Part shown: in pieces, positions 35,190 to 47,230 of the stretch
How positions within the stretch are numbered: the first letter of the stretch is position 1
How the letters are laid out: each line of letters opens with the position of its first letter
From: Siphonodentalium dalli
Taxonomy: Eukaryota > Mollusca > Scaphopoda > Gadilida > Siphonodentaliidae
Length of the DNA: 64,000 nt
Direction of reading: 5' to 3'
Assembly: GCA_032622095.1 (NCBI GenBank)
Contig: CP136061.1
Span: 117,130,754-117,194,753, forward strand
Notes under the pieces: model-generated
Databases searched by the model: none
What the model was told of the DNA's origin: nothing
Seen by the model: only the letters and a program-made list of their open reading frames with translations
Made by a program: the position numbers and the translations under genes

Positions 35190-35452
35190 AGTTATGTGGA
35201 TGTAGTTATCATTAACCTCACATCCTTATATTGGTTATGCGGATGGGGTTATCATTAAACCTCACATCCTTATATTGGTTGTGTGGATGGGGTTATCATT
35301 AAACTTCACATCCTATATTGCAGGTTATGTAGATGGAGTTACAATTAAACCTCGCATCATTGTATTGGTTATTTAGATGGAGTTATCATTATACCTCACA
35401 TCCTTATATTGGTTATTTAGATGGTTATCATTATACCTCACATCAGTGTGTT
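35190..35452 (+). repeat. ~46-bp tandem repeat, six copies
   Basis: Units follow GGTTATGTGGATGGGGTTAT, CATTAAACCTCACATCCTTA, TATT. The last two units are shortened. Confidence 0.88.
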
Positions 35453-35599
35453 GGGGATTTTGGACCTTGGCTTGGGACCTTTGGTTTTGGTGAGTTTGAA
35501 GCCTGTTTACATTTCAAAATGTTGTCAGTTTTCTATCGTCTGCAGCGGAACTCGGCATGTTGAAGCAAATGTTACAAGGCATTGCACCGTTATGATTTT

Positions 35600-36510
35600 G
35601 GCTTTGTTGAACAGAAGAGAAATACAGAATACAAATCAGTACCAAATGATAAAATGTATATGTAACGAGTCTATAATACAAATGAAAAAATTGGGGAGGG
35701 GTGGGCGCTACGGGGAAATATGGGTTGATACCGATATTGATTTGAAGAGCGATAATTACCAATGTTGATATATTATGAATCTCAACTCTATTGTTGCGAC
35801 AAGGCTATAACATGGGGGGGGGGTCAGAAACTTAGTTATCTCTATATAGTGCCAGAATAGTTATTTATCGACTTCTTTTGTGGTACAATGAAAATTAGAA
35901 TCAAATTATAAAATATGTATATAACACAACTATACCGATGAAAAGAAAAATAATAATTTGGGCCCGGATTAGATGTTGGGTTGGTTATATGGAGTAAAAG
36001 GAGTTCATACGATGAACTGACATAAATTAGTAGAGCTATAGTGATCAATGTTGCCATGTAATGCATCGCGACTGTACTGTAGCCGTGTAGCGACAATTGT
36101 ATAAAATTGGGGGGGGGGGGTCTGAAATGATCTCTAAGTCAAAATATGGCACCATAATTATATAGAAAGGAATAGCAATTGATATACGTGTACGGCATAG
36201 TACATGTAATACCATAAACATAAGTATTGATCACATGATAAAAATATGTACATAACTCGACTATACCGATGAAAAAAAAAAAAAATTGGACCGGGATTAG
36301 AGTTGGGTTGGTTACATTGTGGATAATTGGATATGCGGTTAATACTGATGAAACAATATAAATTAGTAGAGCGATAAAGACCAATGTTGACACTTAGTCA
36401 GCCTATATGCGGGGAAAATAGGGGTTGATATGATAGACCAAAATAAATTTGTTGAGTGATAGTGACCAATGTTGACTTATAAAGTAATGCGACTGTACTG
36501 TCGCACAATT
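35600..36510 (+). repeat. Three diverged tandem units of ~310-330 bp
   Basis: Shared order in each unit is a TATAAAATATGTATATAAC block, ACTATACCGATGAAAA, an AATTTGG(A/G)CCGG step, GTTGGGTTGGTTA, AATTAGTAGAGC and GACCAATGTTGA. Unit starts are near 35640, 35900 and 36225. Poly-G or poly-A tracts lie at 35813-35822, 36110-36119 and 36270-36284. Confidence 0.7.
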
Positions 36511-36577
36511 ATAATGTAGAAATTGTCAAATAAGTACCCTGGTGTCCAATATGGAGCACCTCAGAAAACATTCGCAG

Positions 36578-37120
36578 GGCCCTAAAATTTATTTAACACA
36601 GGATTTCCCATTCAAATCGATTTACCGTATGTCAATAAAACTCTTATTTTTCAAAATTTTAAGCTGAGACTTGGTGTGTCTGGGTGAAATACTTATATAT
36701 TCCTAAAATGACAGGTTCCAGCACGTAATTATGTTTTAGATGGCGGAAAGAATTTATTTTCGATGATAAATTTTAATATAGGATTTGCCATTCAAAACGA
36801 TTTATGTCCATAAAACTCTTATTATTCAAAATTTTAAGCTGAGACTTGGTATGTCTGCGTGGAATACTTATCTATTCCTAAAATGACAGTGTCCATCGCG
36901 TAATTATGTTTTAGATGGAAGAAATGAATTTTTTCGATGATAAATTTTAACATGGGATTGTCCCATTCAAATTGATTTATGTCGATAAAACTGTTATTTT
37001 TCAAAATTTTAAGCTGAGACTCGGTGTTTCTGCGTGGAATACTTATACATTCCTAAAACGACAGGGTCCAGCACGTAATTATCTTTTAGATGGAATAAAT
37101 TGATTTGTTTCGATGATAAA
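36578..37120 (+). repeat. Three tandem units of ~175 bp
   Basis: Starts are near 36601, 36780 and 36953. Each unit carries GGATTTGCCATTCAAA, TCTTATTTTTCAAAATTTTA, AGCTGAGACTTGGT and GTAATTATGTTTTAGATGG. Confidence 0.9.
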
Positions 37121-37129
37121 AATCCAGCG

Positions 37130-40100
37130 TAAACCAGCGGTAATTTTGCCGTAAACAAATTTAACAATCATTTTCTCAAGTGCCGTTTTGGTAAAAATAT
37201 CGCTCTCTCGACGGGGAGATCTTATCCGAACAATAGCTAAGATGTATTTAGATATAATTATTGAGAGAATTTGACAGATTATGGTGCATTTTGAAAGAAT
37301 CGAAATGAGAAAACGTTTGCTTCAAACACGCGAATTCAGCCAATTACAGTTGCAGACGAGCGTTGTCACTGTCATAATCAGATTGACATTAATGACAACA
37401 CATTGAACAAATGCAGGCTTTAAACTCACCTTTTTGGGAGGTAAATCCAATAAATTAGATATCAATACAATCCTTCCTAAGCACATTCAAAGATATCCCG
37501 CAAGTTTTTAATATCTTAGGACACAGAAACAGTCAAAATGAATGAATTTAAATGAGCTTCCGAGACGAAGCGAGACATGTACATGTGTACGATTTTATTT
37601 TGAGGCGCCTTGTTTACGATGACGTCATTTGCGTTGCTTCCCAACCTTAACCCTTTCCACTCCCAACGACATTTCAATTGGTTCTCAAGTTCCAGCTCAA
37701 CCTGAATCTAGTTACTCAATTGGTAGAAATACTTTAGCAGTAATTCTTAGTTTTATAAGTTATAACTCTAATTTTATTCACGATACGAGCTCAACATCAT
37801 AATATGTCACTGTTTATGGCGGTGTTATTCAAACGTGTGCTTTGATAATGATTATAATTTTATTTTGCGATCAAACGTCAGTGCAGCTCAGCAGAAACGC
37901 ATAGGCACTAGTTCAATTCAGCAGAAACGCATGAGTCCTACGATTATAGACACCCACTGGACGCGCTTCGCGCGTCGGTCAGTGGGTGAAAAATAAAATA
38001 CTATATAACAATGTTAATCTCCTTAAGCATCCGTTGTTACTTGTGTTTTTGTTTGTTAGGAAAATCATGACATATCCAATTCACTCCCAGTCTCCTGGAG
38101 GGTTTGCGATATGTTGCATTGAATTTCTATCTGATACAATGTCATGGCGAGCATGACACACGGAGTGACAGTAAGACACTTAAAGAAAGTTTAATCAACG
38201 TATGACATGTTTTAATAATAGTACACGTAGGTATATGTACTACTAGTAGTAATTAGAGGTCATATTGTTTTCCTTGACTCTATAGAATATCCATATGTGT
38301 CAGAGGTGTATGCAGGGATGGATGGATGTATGTTCATGCTCAGCGCGTTACAAGCGCCCCTGTGATCATGAATATACTAGTAGAACTACATGACCATACT
38401 ATTATGCTCAAGGATTCGGGGATTTTTTTGGGACACCTTTTTGTGGGTAATGATATTGCGAAAGTATATCCCGAATGCACGAGCGGGTGAGAGTTGGGAG
38501 TGTCCCCTACTGATATGTGGGGTCTGTGGGTTTTCCCCCTGGGCAATTTTTCAAAATCCAATTGATTGGGAGATAATCTAGGGCTCTCTGAGTCAGTATT
38601 TTGAATTTTATGGAGAGATCAATTTGATCAAGTTTCTCAAGAGTAACTTTAGAAATGTGTATATATGTATGGGATTGGAAATGCTTATAACATATTGTCA
38701 TATATCATTTGGTTCATTATGCTTATCCTGCTTGAAATAAGAATAAGCGCTACCACACTACTTCATATAATAGGCTATTTTCTAAAAATCAAGTGAGAAA
38801 CACATACATAATATAGTGCAGAAACAATGTATATTAAATTAGTCCTTGTTAATAGACTAATAGTTGTGTTTATATTTGCAGCTATTGCCCGTGCAAGAAA
38901 TACACTCTCAACCAACATTTAACAAATTGTCAGTACACACCTGCTTATGCTCATAACATGTGAGTAATATACTGCATTTTGTAATAAGTTTTGTAAAACC
39001 TTACCATCGGTCTAACCATGTCCAGAAACGTGTTAAATCAGTCCTCGAAATTGGCCGCAGCAATTTAAGTATTTTTCTTTACTAGATGGTCACTCTATCA
39101 CTACATGAATAATTTAAACTAGAAACCTTGATCTGCATGTAATAAAAAAGCATTCAGCGCACTAACGTGCCAGTGAATCTGTTTTCGACATGGCATGTGT
39201 AAAATAATCAACCATATAGTTTGGGACTCGCCCCCTAAGAGCTGAATTTAGTCACCATACAGCCCACATCGCTTCTGTCGCTTTATTATATTAAAGTCCA
39301 ATGTATTAATATAAACTAAATACCTTCATTACGTATATTTTAATTGAATATACCGTACTTGAAGAGATTAAATTTCAATAACGCAGTTACTGGTATACCA
39401 TAAGCTATTATGTCATATGCACTTACCCCCTCATGACGGTGATAACACCACTGAAACATACCGTACATGTTCATGTCATTGCACTTCTTGTTTCTATCTG
39501 AATGGTCTTTACATCGTTGTTAATATGGGTATATTATGCACTTATTTCAGTGTTTCAAAATGATATTCCAATAACCCTAGTAACAAGACATAATTATTTC
39601 AGTTTTTCGTAAGACAGAATTAATCATTAATTATGCTGGCATTTTCTGCAGATGTCCCCAGGTGACTTTCGTCATATAATTTTAAGTTGTCAATTGTTTG
39701 AAACCAACTGTTTGAAACCAACTGTTTGAATCATAATACGGTATGCCTTGTACATGTATGACCACCAACACACATCTGTGCACTCGATCACAATCAATCC
39801 TTTGTGTTAAACAATTTTGCTAATCTTCACAGGGAGCCTTCAGGTAGCAAATCCATGCTGATTGTCTGAGTACCAAGTTCCAATTGAGAGAATACTTCTC
39901 ACAGTGAAAGAGTTGAGTCTTAAAAGAGCTCCTTACTCGACGCCAAAATAGAGATAATCAGAGTAATATACCAGGCACATGTAAAAAACATATGCAGTTA
40001 TAAATAGTGAGTATTTTTGCCAAATACCATTGTCCTGTTGATAACACAATATCGATGTAGTTGACGATCCCACTAAAAACACCCCTAAATTAACATTTCT

Positions 40101-42750
40101 TTGGCTTTGACCAATTTCGGACTCAAAAATATAAATGTTGAGTCGAGGAAGTCAGCATGAAATTTTTGAGGACATCCGAGATTGCGGCAATAGTCTCCGA
40201 GAAGATTTACGGAAATGCATGAACACCATCGTGATGTTTCGGTAGCACGTGACAACAATTGTTTCAAAATTACGAACAATGTTTTAACGACAATTTAGCA
40301 TGTGGCAATACACACACTCGTATTGTCCAAACATATAATGTGTTTATGCTTCAATTGCAAAAAGATCTGTCACCAGCAGTTTATGGCATACAAGCGTGTG
40401 TGATTTCTTGATATGCGCAGAGGTCCCTACCGTATATGTTTTCTCCGTAATGTCCACATATTCACAGGCTGCAATAGATACAATCTATCTGGTTACGCTT
40501 TTGACGTCTGTTTCGACATATTGTAACAATAAAATTTGAAGTCGTCAATAGGATTTGAGTTGTTTACTAGTTGAGTGTTGGTACAGTATGTTAGTCGTGC
40601 ACAGCATGTGAAATTCCCATTGTTAAAAAATGAGGCGAAAAACACGATTAAGCCAATTTAAGGCTGCCACCATACAACATCTATTTCATTCAAAATTGTC
40701 CCTTGTCTCATTTTAAAGCTGTTGTAAACTGCGATTCACATACATGCAGTAAAAAATACAAAGCCCCATAGATGGTAAACAATCAGCACAAATCTCTTAG
40801 TTTTCACCTATGTTTATGGGTAAGAAAATCATTATCATAGTTTATTTTAAAACTGATATTTATAGGATTTATTCACATGACACGAGCGATTAAATCTCAT
40901 AATTGAATGTGAGGGACAATTTTTCCAAGTTTTTCATCCAGAATGTCTACCCAGTAATATTGTGAAGCTAAATAACATTGCTAAATTGTCTGCAATCCGA
41001 TCATTGTTGGTGTATTCTTATGACAAAATAATGTAGCTGATGCAAAAAATTAGATATAGTAATTTGTCAATGCTTGAGAAAAGCTCCTATTCAACTAGAT
41101 TTGACATATTTTGAAATGTTATACAGAGAGAGAGATTTATCCGGACGCAATTGGAAATATTATTTGACCAATTACTGATACCTGCACGCCTAGATCATTT
41201 AGCAGGCTACACACACTTCCATAATGTATAACTATTTCCTGATCAGTCTGTCAACCAGCTCATTATCTAGCATTATTCCACACCACTTTTGTTAGTCAAC
41301 TGGAGCAACTACTATTATACCAAATGCCAAGCAGGCACCACACCTGTTAAATTTAACGGTCCGTTAGGTTCTACAGAGTACCAAAATGCTTTTGGTATTG
41401 AAGTCATACAATGGTATACAATCTGTGTCTTTTTGGTATTATCTCGACCAAATTGATTACCCAAGCTGATTGGGTGTGGAAAAACATGGCGGCATCGGAT
41501 AATATTGTCTTATTCACAATGTAAAACAGCGGAAATTCAACACACGTGTAATGGCCCGCTTTTATATGTTATTTTTTTATGTTGGATCCGTCCTCGGTCT
41601 CGGCTTACACACTCTATAGCATAAAACTAATTATGTACATTGAGTGGGTGGTGTTTAAGAATAACGAAGTATTTTCTCAACACATAATGTTGTTTCCTTT
41701 TATCGGTGACATAACGCTAACAATAATGTATGTAACACCAGGCAGTTGTCCCGTCCGAGACGTTATTGGCAAAACTTGTCGTGGATTGTGCAATCCTGTC
41801 TGGATGGAATTTATGGAGAAATTAAAGATATATATACAAAACCAGCATGACGTCAGAACCCTTGTCATGACGTCTTCGCTGGTTTTCAATAAGCTAACCA
41901 AACGAAATTGGTCCAAATGAAACTAATAATCCGAAATCACATGGGAATTCTTCGTAACTTGAATTGTGCAGCAGGTAATTTAATTTTCATCGCGACGGTC
42001 CATTCCAGTTTCCGCGTTTTGGTAATCTCACAGTTGCTAACCGAAAGTCACGTGACATTTCTCCAAAACCCATACTCACGATCTGAAAAATTGCTGAAGG
42101 ATATATAGAACACAATTTATGTCGTCGTTCACCTGCGCCTGAGGTATAAACAATGACGCTTGCCTGCGGCGAGCTGGTGGTTGCTATAAACTTGGGATAT
42201 TGTTATCACTGTCTGATTTCTGCGTGTATGGGTATCGGACAAGATGTTATAATCTCCGAAAATCGCCCAATGACAAATCATTAATATCTTCCTCTTGCAA
42301 GGAGCAACCTTCAGCTGACAAATACAGACAGAGACAAGTGAAGTTACACTTGACATGCATGATAATGTTGTGAATATAAAAAGACGGATACTTAAGTTTC
42401 ACAAAATTATAACCCACCCGGGTAACTCAAAAAAGTCAACAACTGCTGACTACGATTACGAGACACACAACAACATGGAAATTATTCGGAATTATGACGT
42501 CACAGATCAGTCATGACTCGTGACGAGTCAGTCAAACGTGTGTTGGCTACAACATACAAGTACATGTACAAACGACGGATGGATCATATTCATTTGAGAA
42601 CCATGTCGCCATAACATATCGCCCAGTTACGAAGTCTCCTATTGTTTTGATCGAACGTCGGCGACGCTGCGATATTGTTGTGAAATACGTTTGGAATGAC
42701 GGATGATCTCGGACACACGGGCACAATTCTGTGACACCCAATATCACTGA
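37130..42750. other. Long stretch without a recognised gene
   Basis: No frame here shows a recognisable domain. The longest (41579-41920, plus) overlaps an antisense frame and looks random. Small items seen are a CACCCACTG...CAGTGGGTG hairpin at about 37951-37988, a TTTGAAACCAACTG triplet run at about 39696-39730 and poly-T tracts. Introns of flanking genes cannot be excluded. Confidence 0.4.
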
Positions 42751-43497
42751 AGGATAGGACAGGATAGGATAGGATATTTTATTTCAATATACACATATTA
42801 ATGCTAAAACATTTAAAAAAAAATTGTATTGTATATTCGAGGGGTGGCACAGTCAGGCTAGACTGTCTTACTGCCTAAATGATGAATAGATGTTATGATA
42901 GACGGTCAATATTTCTTGTTCAATGCACGGCTATATAATGGTTGCATTTAACTGGATTATATGCATGGAGGGTATACATACATGTATAGATAACTCGCTG
43001 ATGGGCTACTCGATTGTTTGTCTCTTGCTGGTTAGTTGAATGTTCCTTGAAAGTCGAGAAAGAATGTACTGAGTGAGGTTGTGGATTGCGAAGTAGGGGA
43101 GGTCACTCCGTTGACCCGAGCTGACCACACAGTCGGGACATCTTTGATTGTTGCATTTAATGACTGCAGAATTCTTTGTAATACAATCATCATGTAATCG
43201 CCGTTTGAATGTGTGCCTGGTTTGGTATGATGTAAATTCGTTTTTATGTTTTTCCATATAGTTGGATAAGAATGAAATGGTAGTTGTTTGGACCGAGATG
43301 GTCTTGGTGTTTTTAAAAATAGTGGGTGCTTATGCCGGGTATCTGGTCCGGTTTTTGCGTTTGGTAAACATGTCGGTGAATGATTCTATTAAGCGCATAT
43401 AATACCAATCATGCATGAAAACAGCAGTTTGGATTTCATAGATTTTGAGTATATTTTCTTTTTTAAAAGAGGTTCTGTGTGGCTTCTATATTTCTTA

Positions 43498-43848
43498 TTA
43501 CATAAAACTCGTATCGCGCGTTTTTTGAAGCATGAACATTTTTTTGACCACAGGGACGTATTTTATTAGAACATAATATAATGTTTTAAGTGTGCTACCA
43601 GGAAAGAAATGTATAACTTTGTTGATGTGGTATATGGCGTTCACCATTTCAGAACAAACAGAAGACACATGTTTTTTGAAAGAAAGGTTGTCATCTATAT
43701 GGATTCCTAAGAATTTTGTGGAGGATTCATGCTCAATATTTACTATCTTGTTTAGTTCCGTGTTATTTAAGTAAACCTTTATACAGTTCCATTTGTCATT
43801 GTTCTCTGTGTGTATTAGCATATAGTTGCTTTTCTTAGTATTGATCAC
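43498..43848 (-). pseudogene. LINE reverse transcriptase, thumb and C-terminal segment
   Basis: This frame of 116 codons includes NTKKSNYMLIHT, KFLGIHIDDNLSFKKHVSSV and INKVIHFFPGSTLKTLYYVL. These are the conserved blocks that follow the YADD box in CR1/Jockey-like polyproteins. The frame breaks shortly after 43500, and the following HTEPLFK-type segment is read in another frame with stops. It is part of the LINE at 42751-46930. Confidence 0.85.
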
Positions 43849-44082
43849 TAGCTTATTGCTACAGTACCAAGCATATATGTTGCGTAACTAATTTCTCATA
43901 TAACTTTCTACAATGATGCCATTTTTCCGCGAGTTACTAGAGTCGTGTCGTCCGCGTATGATAAATTATCCATGGTTGTCGAATTTGACATATTTTTAAC
44001 GTAAATTAAGAAAATTATGAGTCCGAGAATGGAACCATGGGGCACTATACACCTCACTTCCGTTAAATTAGATTTGGTACCA

Positions 44083-44482
44083 TTAACCCTTTACCCAACA
44101 GAAGGGCCCTGTGCCAATGCATTCTCTTATATATGCGAGTCGACCATATGTCGCCTCGCATATATAAGAGAATGCATTGGCTTAACACATTAAACATTAT
44201 AAAATTGTTAAAGAATGTAAGAAAAAATGGTAAAAAGTGTTAAAAAAAGATATTTTTTAGGCCAATGCATTCTCTTATATATGCGAGGGGACCTATGGTC
44301 GACTCGCATATATAAGAAAATGCATTGGCACAGGGCATAACTATAACCATCACAATGTGGTCAATGAACTGGTTCCAATGATATCCATATTTGTATGGTT
44401 CTATTGAGACAGACCGAAGATATTTTAGGCTGTTGAAGCTTTATTTGGCCGGTTTTGGCCGTTTTGTTGGGTAAAGGGTTAA
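44083..44482. mobile_element. piggyBac-like MITE, TTAA target duplication, inside the LINE
   Basis: The element (44087-44478, 392 bp) starts CCCTTTACCCAACA and ends with its reverse complement TGTTGGGTAAAGGG. It is flanked on both sides by TTAA (44083-44086 and 44479-44482). TTAA duplication plus a CCC terminus is diagnostic of piggyBac-type transposition. It has no transposase and so is non-autonomous. Inside are two 69-bp hairpins (44112-44180 and 44262-44330) that are inverted copies of each other. Across the insertion the LINE frame resumes exactly, so the element entered a once-open reverse transcriptase. Confidence 0.9.
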
Positions 44483-44780
44483 GTTCAATATAATGCCGTC
44501 TAATTTGCAGATAGCTCTGAAACCATGAGTATGCTGTGCCTCGTATGCCATATTGATCTAGTTTATGAAGCAAAATATCGTGATTTATCGTGTCAAATGC
44601 TTTCGAGAGGTCAAGAAATAGAGCTAAAGCGGAGTCTCTTGTCATTTTGTCATTATTTGAGACAACTTGATCGACGAGAAATAATACAGGATGGAAAGTT
44701 GAACGATGAGGACGGAAGCCGTATTGGTGTTTATAGAGAATGTTTTGTCCATTTAAGCAGTCAAGTAATAGTTTATGCAT
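44361..44780 (-). pseudogene. LINE reverse transcriptase palm, interrupted by MITE
   Basis: The frame reads HKLLLDCLNGQNILYKHQYG and then FRPHRST, DSALALFLDLSKAFDTINHD and GIRGTAYSWFQSYLQIRRHY. After RRHYIEL it runs into the TTAA element, and the remaining ~40 codons up to 44361 are MITE sequence. The true continuation lies beyond 44082 on the minus strand, with the VPHGSILG box and YADD. Confidence 0.88.
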
Positions 44781-45436
44781 TATTTTTTTCTAGAAGTTTA
44801 GAGATAGCTGGAAGAATGCTGATAGGTCTGTGGTTGGAAATATCATGAGTGGTAGTATTGTTTGGGTACGGGACTACTTTAGAAATGTTTATTTCGTTAG
44901 GGACTGTTCCATGCTCTAAAGACAAGTTATACGTATGCAATAATGCTGGGCTATCTCCTCAATTGTTTCCTCGATAGGTTTAGTTGATATACCAGTGAAT
45001 CCCTTGATACTTTCCCAGTCATAGAGAAACATATAAGGATGATCTCCTGGATAGAGGTAGGAATTATTTTGAAATTGATTTCGTCTGGTTTCGGTTGTGG
45101 AGAAAATCTGTAAAATGAGAGTCAGTTTGATGTTCATTGAGCTGGCTAGTTTCCTGCCCAATTTTTGAACTTTTCCGATATGAGTTTGGAATTTTCGAGT
45201 TTTATTCCGTTTTCGGCAGAGGACTTGGGTTATTACTTAGGTTTCCATTTATCTTCAATACACCCTTAAGTATGTCCCATATTTTCTTTAAGTTAGTTTT
45301 ATTTACTTCTAGAATATTTGTGTAGTATATATTTTTACTCCTTCTCATTAGTTTATTTTATAGGGTACGATAACTCAAATATTTATTTACGTTCATTTCC
45401 GTATATTTATTCAATATGCGTGAATATAGCTGATTC

Positions 45437-45757
45437 TTAACAATACTTAATCAATCCAGATGTCATCCAAGGTTCGCGTTTTATGAATATTTTGGGTATA
45501 TGTCGACTTTTTATGGGAAAAGCTAGTTCATATGCGTTCATATAGATGTCTAAGAAGTTTTCGTATGCTTGGTCTAAAAGATGATTGAATCTAATTATGT
45601 TATCATGATTAAAACTTCTTTTATTAGTGGTAGTTTCGTTATTATTGGTGCTGTTTTGTCTTTTTTGGTTATATTCTGAATAAAATATGCCGAAGTGATC
45701 GGATACATCGCATTTGATTATATATAGAATATACGCATAGTGTTTCTGAATTAACAA
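45437..45757 (-). pseudogene. LINE endonuclease end and linker
   Basis: The frame begins inside the hairpin insertion and becomes LINE sequence at IIKCDVSDHFGIFYSEYNQ, where SDH-x-x-I-F is the last conserved endonuclease block. An Asn/Thr-rich linker and a SRHIPKIFIKREPWMTSGLI segment follow. The latter resembles the PW(M/I)T region between endonuclease and reverse transcriptase. Confidence 0.8.
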
Positions 45758-46070
45758 ATTTAGTCCACGAGTGGGATTGGCGATTTACACAACGAGCTTC
45801 AGCGAGTGGTGTAAATCGCCAATCCCACGAGTAGATTAAATTTGTTATTCAGAAACACTATGCGTATATTTTGTTTATGCCACGATCTTTACAATGCGAT
45901 GGATAAACACTTTTCCGTTGAAATTGTATGGAGAAAGTTTAATCCACTCTGCGAAGTTTAATCAACAGTAGGCACGTTTAATCAACAGGTGTTGATTAAA
46001 TGTAAAATTTAAACAGATGGCTTTATTTACATGCATATAGTAAGATAGGCGATCGTGGTATAAACCTTAT
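45727..46070. mobile_element. Hairpin-rich insertion in the LINE endonuclease
   Basis: Two structures lie side by side. One is a 62-bp-arm foldback (45729-45790 pairing with 45809-45869). The other is a block bounded by GTTTATGCCACGATC (45873-45887) and its near complement ending at 46065. LINE sequence is recognisable on both sides (DNIYTSNLQGECK before, IIKCDVSDHF after), so the whole is probably one composite insertion of ~340 bp. No target duplication was identified with confidence. Confidence 0.7.
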
Positions 46071-46540
46071 TTGCATTCGCCTTGTAGGTTACTAGTATAT
46101 ATATTATCGATAAAAGTTGCTGAATGATCACTCATTCGAGTAGGTTTAGTTATCCTTGGCACGATTCCTGTAGTGAAAATATTATTTATGAAGTCATTCA
46201 TTTTGTATGTTAGTTGAAATTGAGTCGGTCAATACTAAAGTCTCCTGATATATGTGATTTGTGGTTATTATTTTTTTCTAGAATGTCGTCGAATTTTTTC
46301 AAGAATTGATCGATGTTGGCCTTTGTCGCGGTATTTTTTCCTGGGTTAATTTTCACGAATATTGTTTCTAATACGTGTGGAATAAATTCACTAAGGTCGG
46401 GTCGATTTTTATAATGAATGGATTCTTTTTATGTAAAGGCACTCACCACCTCATTACATCAACAATGGCTGGATTAGTACAAACGATTACAATTAAGAAC
46501 GCTCTTCGTAACATCAATCAGTTTTACGTTGAAACGAGTA

Positions 46541-46870
46541 CACATACTCACCATTAAGAACGCTCTTCATTATGAACCGGTTTTGGGGAATATCATCATC
46601 GTCATTAGCTCTACACTTGAACTTCATAGGATGATATCACGGCATTTTAAAGTGTGATGCTTGTCGTATTTTATATGTTTCAGTTAAAGCCATAACGTCG
46701 AATGAATTATTATTCGAGTTTAAGTCGCACATGAGATTACACAATGAATCGAAAGTCGCGTTAATGCTTCGACAGTTGAAGTTGAATATTGAAAATGTTT
46801 GTTTTTTATTTGCTTGATCTATAGCATGTGGTGGTGAAACGTATCCACATTCATTGCATGTATTAATAGC
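46541..46870 (-). pseudogene. LINE endonuclease N-terminal part
   Basis: Minus-strand reading gives a Cys-containing leader (NECGYVSPPHAIDQANKKQT), then FSIFNFNCRSINATFD and NSFDVMALTET. This is the start of an AP-type endonuclease whose asparagine and glutamate catalytic positions are visible in FNCRS and LTET. The next block is out of frame. Confidence 0.75.
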
Positions 46871-46930
46871 AGAATTTAAATAATCGTCAGTTTCCTATTC
46901 CGCTTAGTTCCATTTCATTGCAAAGTTATA

Positions 46931-47230
46931 TTCATCAGAATCCCGAACCTCACTCAGATTCATACTATGTGTAGCCATGTATACGACATATAATGGAATG
47001 AATGAAAAGTATGACATCCACTTCAGAATGAATTAAAGATGCAAGCATGAATATGTGTAATTCGTGCATTGTTAGTAGAGCTGACCGTAATGTGAAGTAC
47101 ATATTATTTTAATGATGTGTTGTATTCTGCGGGAATATGTTTCAAGTGAGTCCTCGAGTACTGAACCAGTCACAAGCTGTTATTAGAAGTTGACTTTGTT
47201 CACTGCAGCGTAATACAGCTATGCTTTAGA
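46931..47230. other. No gene; possible LINE 5' flank
   Basis: AT-rich spacer between the LINE and the inverted-repeat element at 47231. Confidence 0.35.

Larger units (their letters stand above)
42751..46930 (-). mobile_element. Near full-length CR1/L2-like LINE, decayed and doubly interrupted
   Basis: Read on the minus strand from about 46930. The AP-type endonuclease begins near 46790 (FNCRSI, then DVMALTET), then PHVLETIFVKINPG near 46340 and SGDFSIDRLNFN near 46240. KPTRMSDHSATFIDNIYTS follows near 46110, and VSDHFGIFY near 45700. A linker at 44916-45760 precedes the reverse transcriptase: YGFRPHRST near 44720, LALFLDLSKAFDTINHDILL near 44630, VPHGSILGLIIFLIY near 44030 and the intact catalytic YADD near 43950. 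The post-RT part includes KFLGIHIDDNLSFKKHV (43740) and HTEPLF near 43480 in a shifted frame. The 3' end is a short (TATCC)n run at 42751-42776, typical of these elements. Stops and frame changes make it inactive. Two insertions interrupt it, at 44083-44482 and about 45727-46070. Confidence 0.9.

Noticed and set aside
37640-37665. TTAACCCTTTCCACTCCC as a piggyBac-like end
   Set aside because: It resembles the MITE terminus at 44083, but no matching inverted end was found within the next several hundred bases.
41579-41920. 113-codon plus-strand frame
   Set aside because: It has no recognisable motif, and an antisense frame covers most of it. There is no supporting evidence for coding.
43006-43257. 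Cys-rich minus-strand frame (CNNQRCPDC) as a separate zinc-finger gene
   Set aside because: It lies inside the 3' part of the LINE between its post-RT segment and its (TATCC)n tail, so it is more likely LINE-derived.
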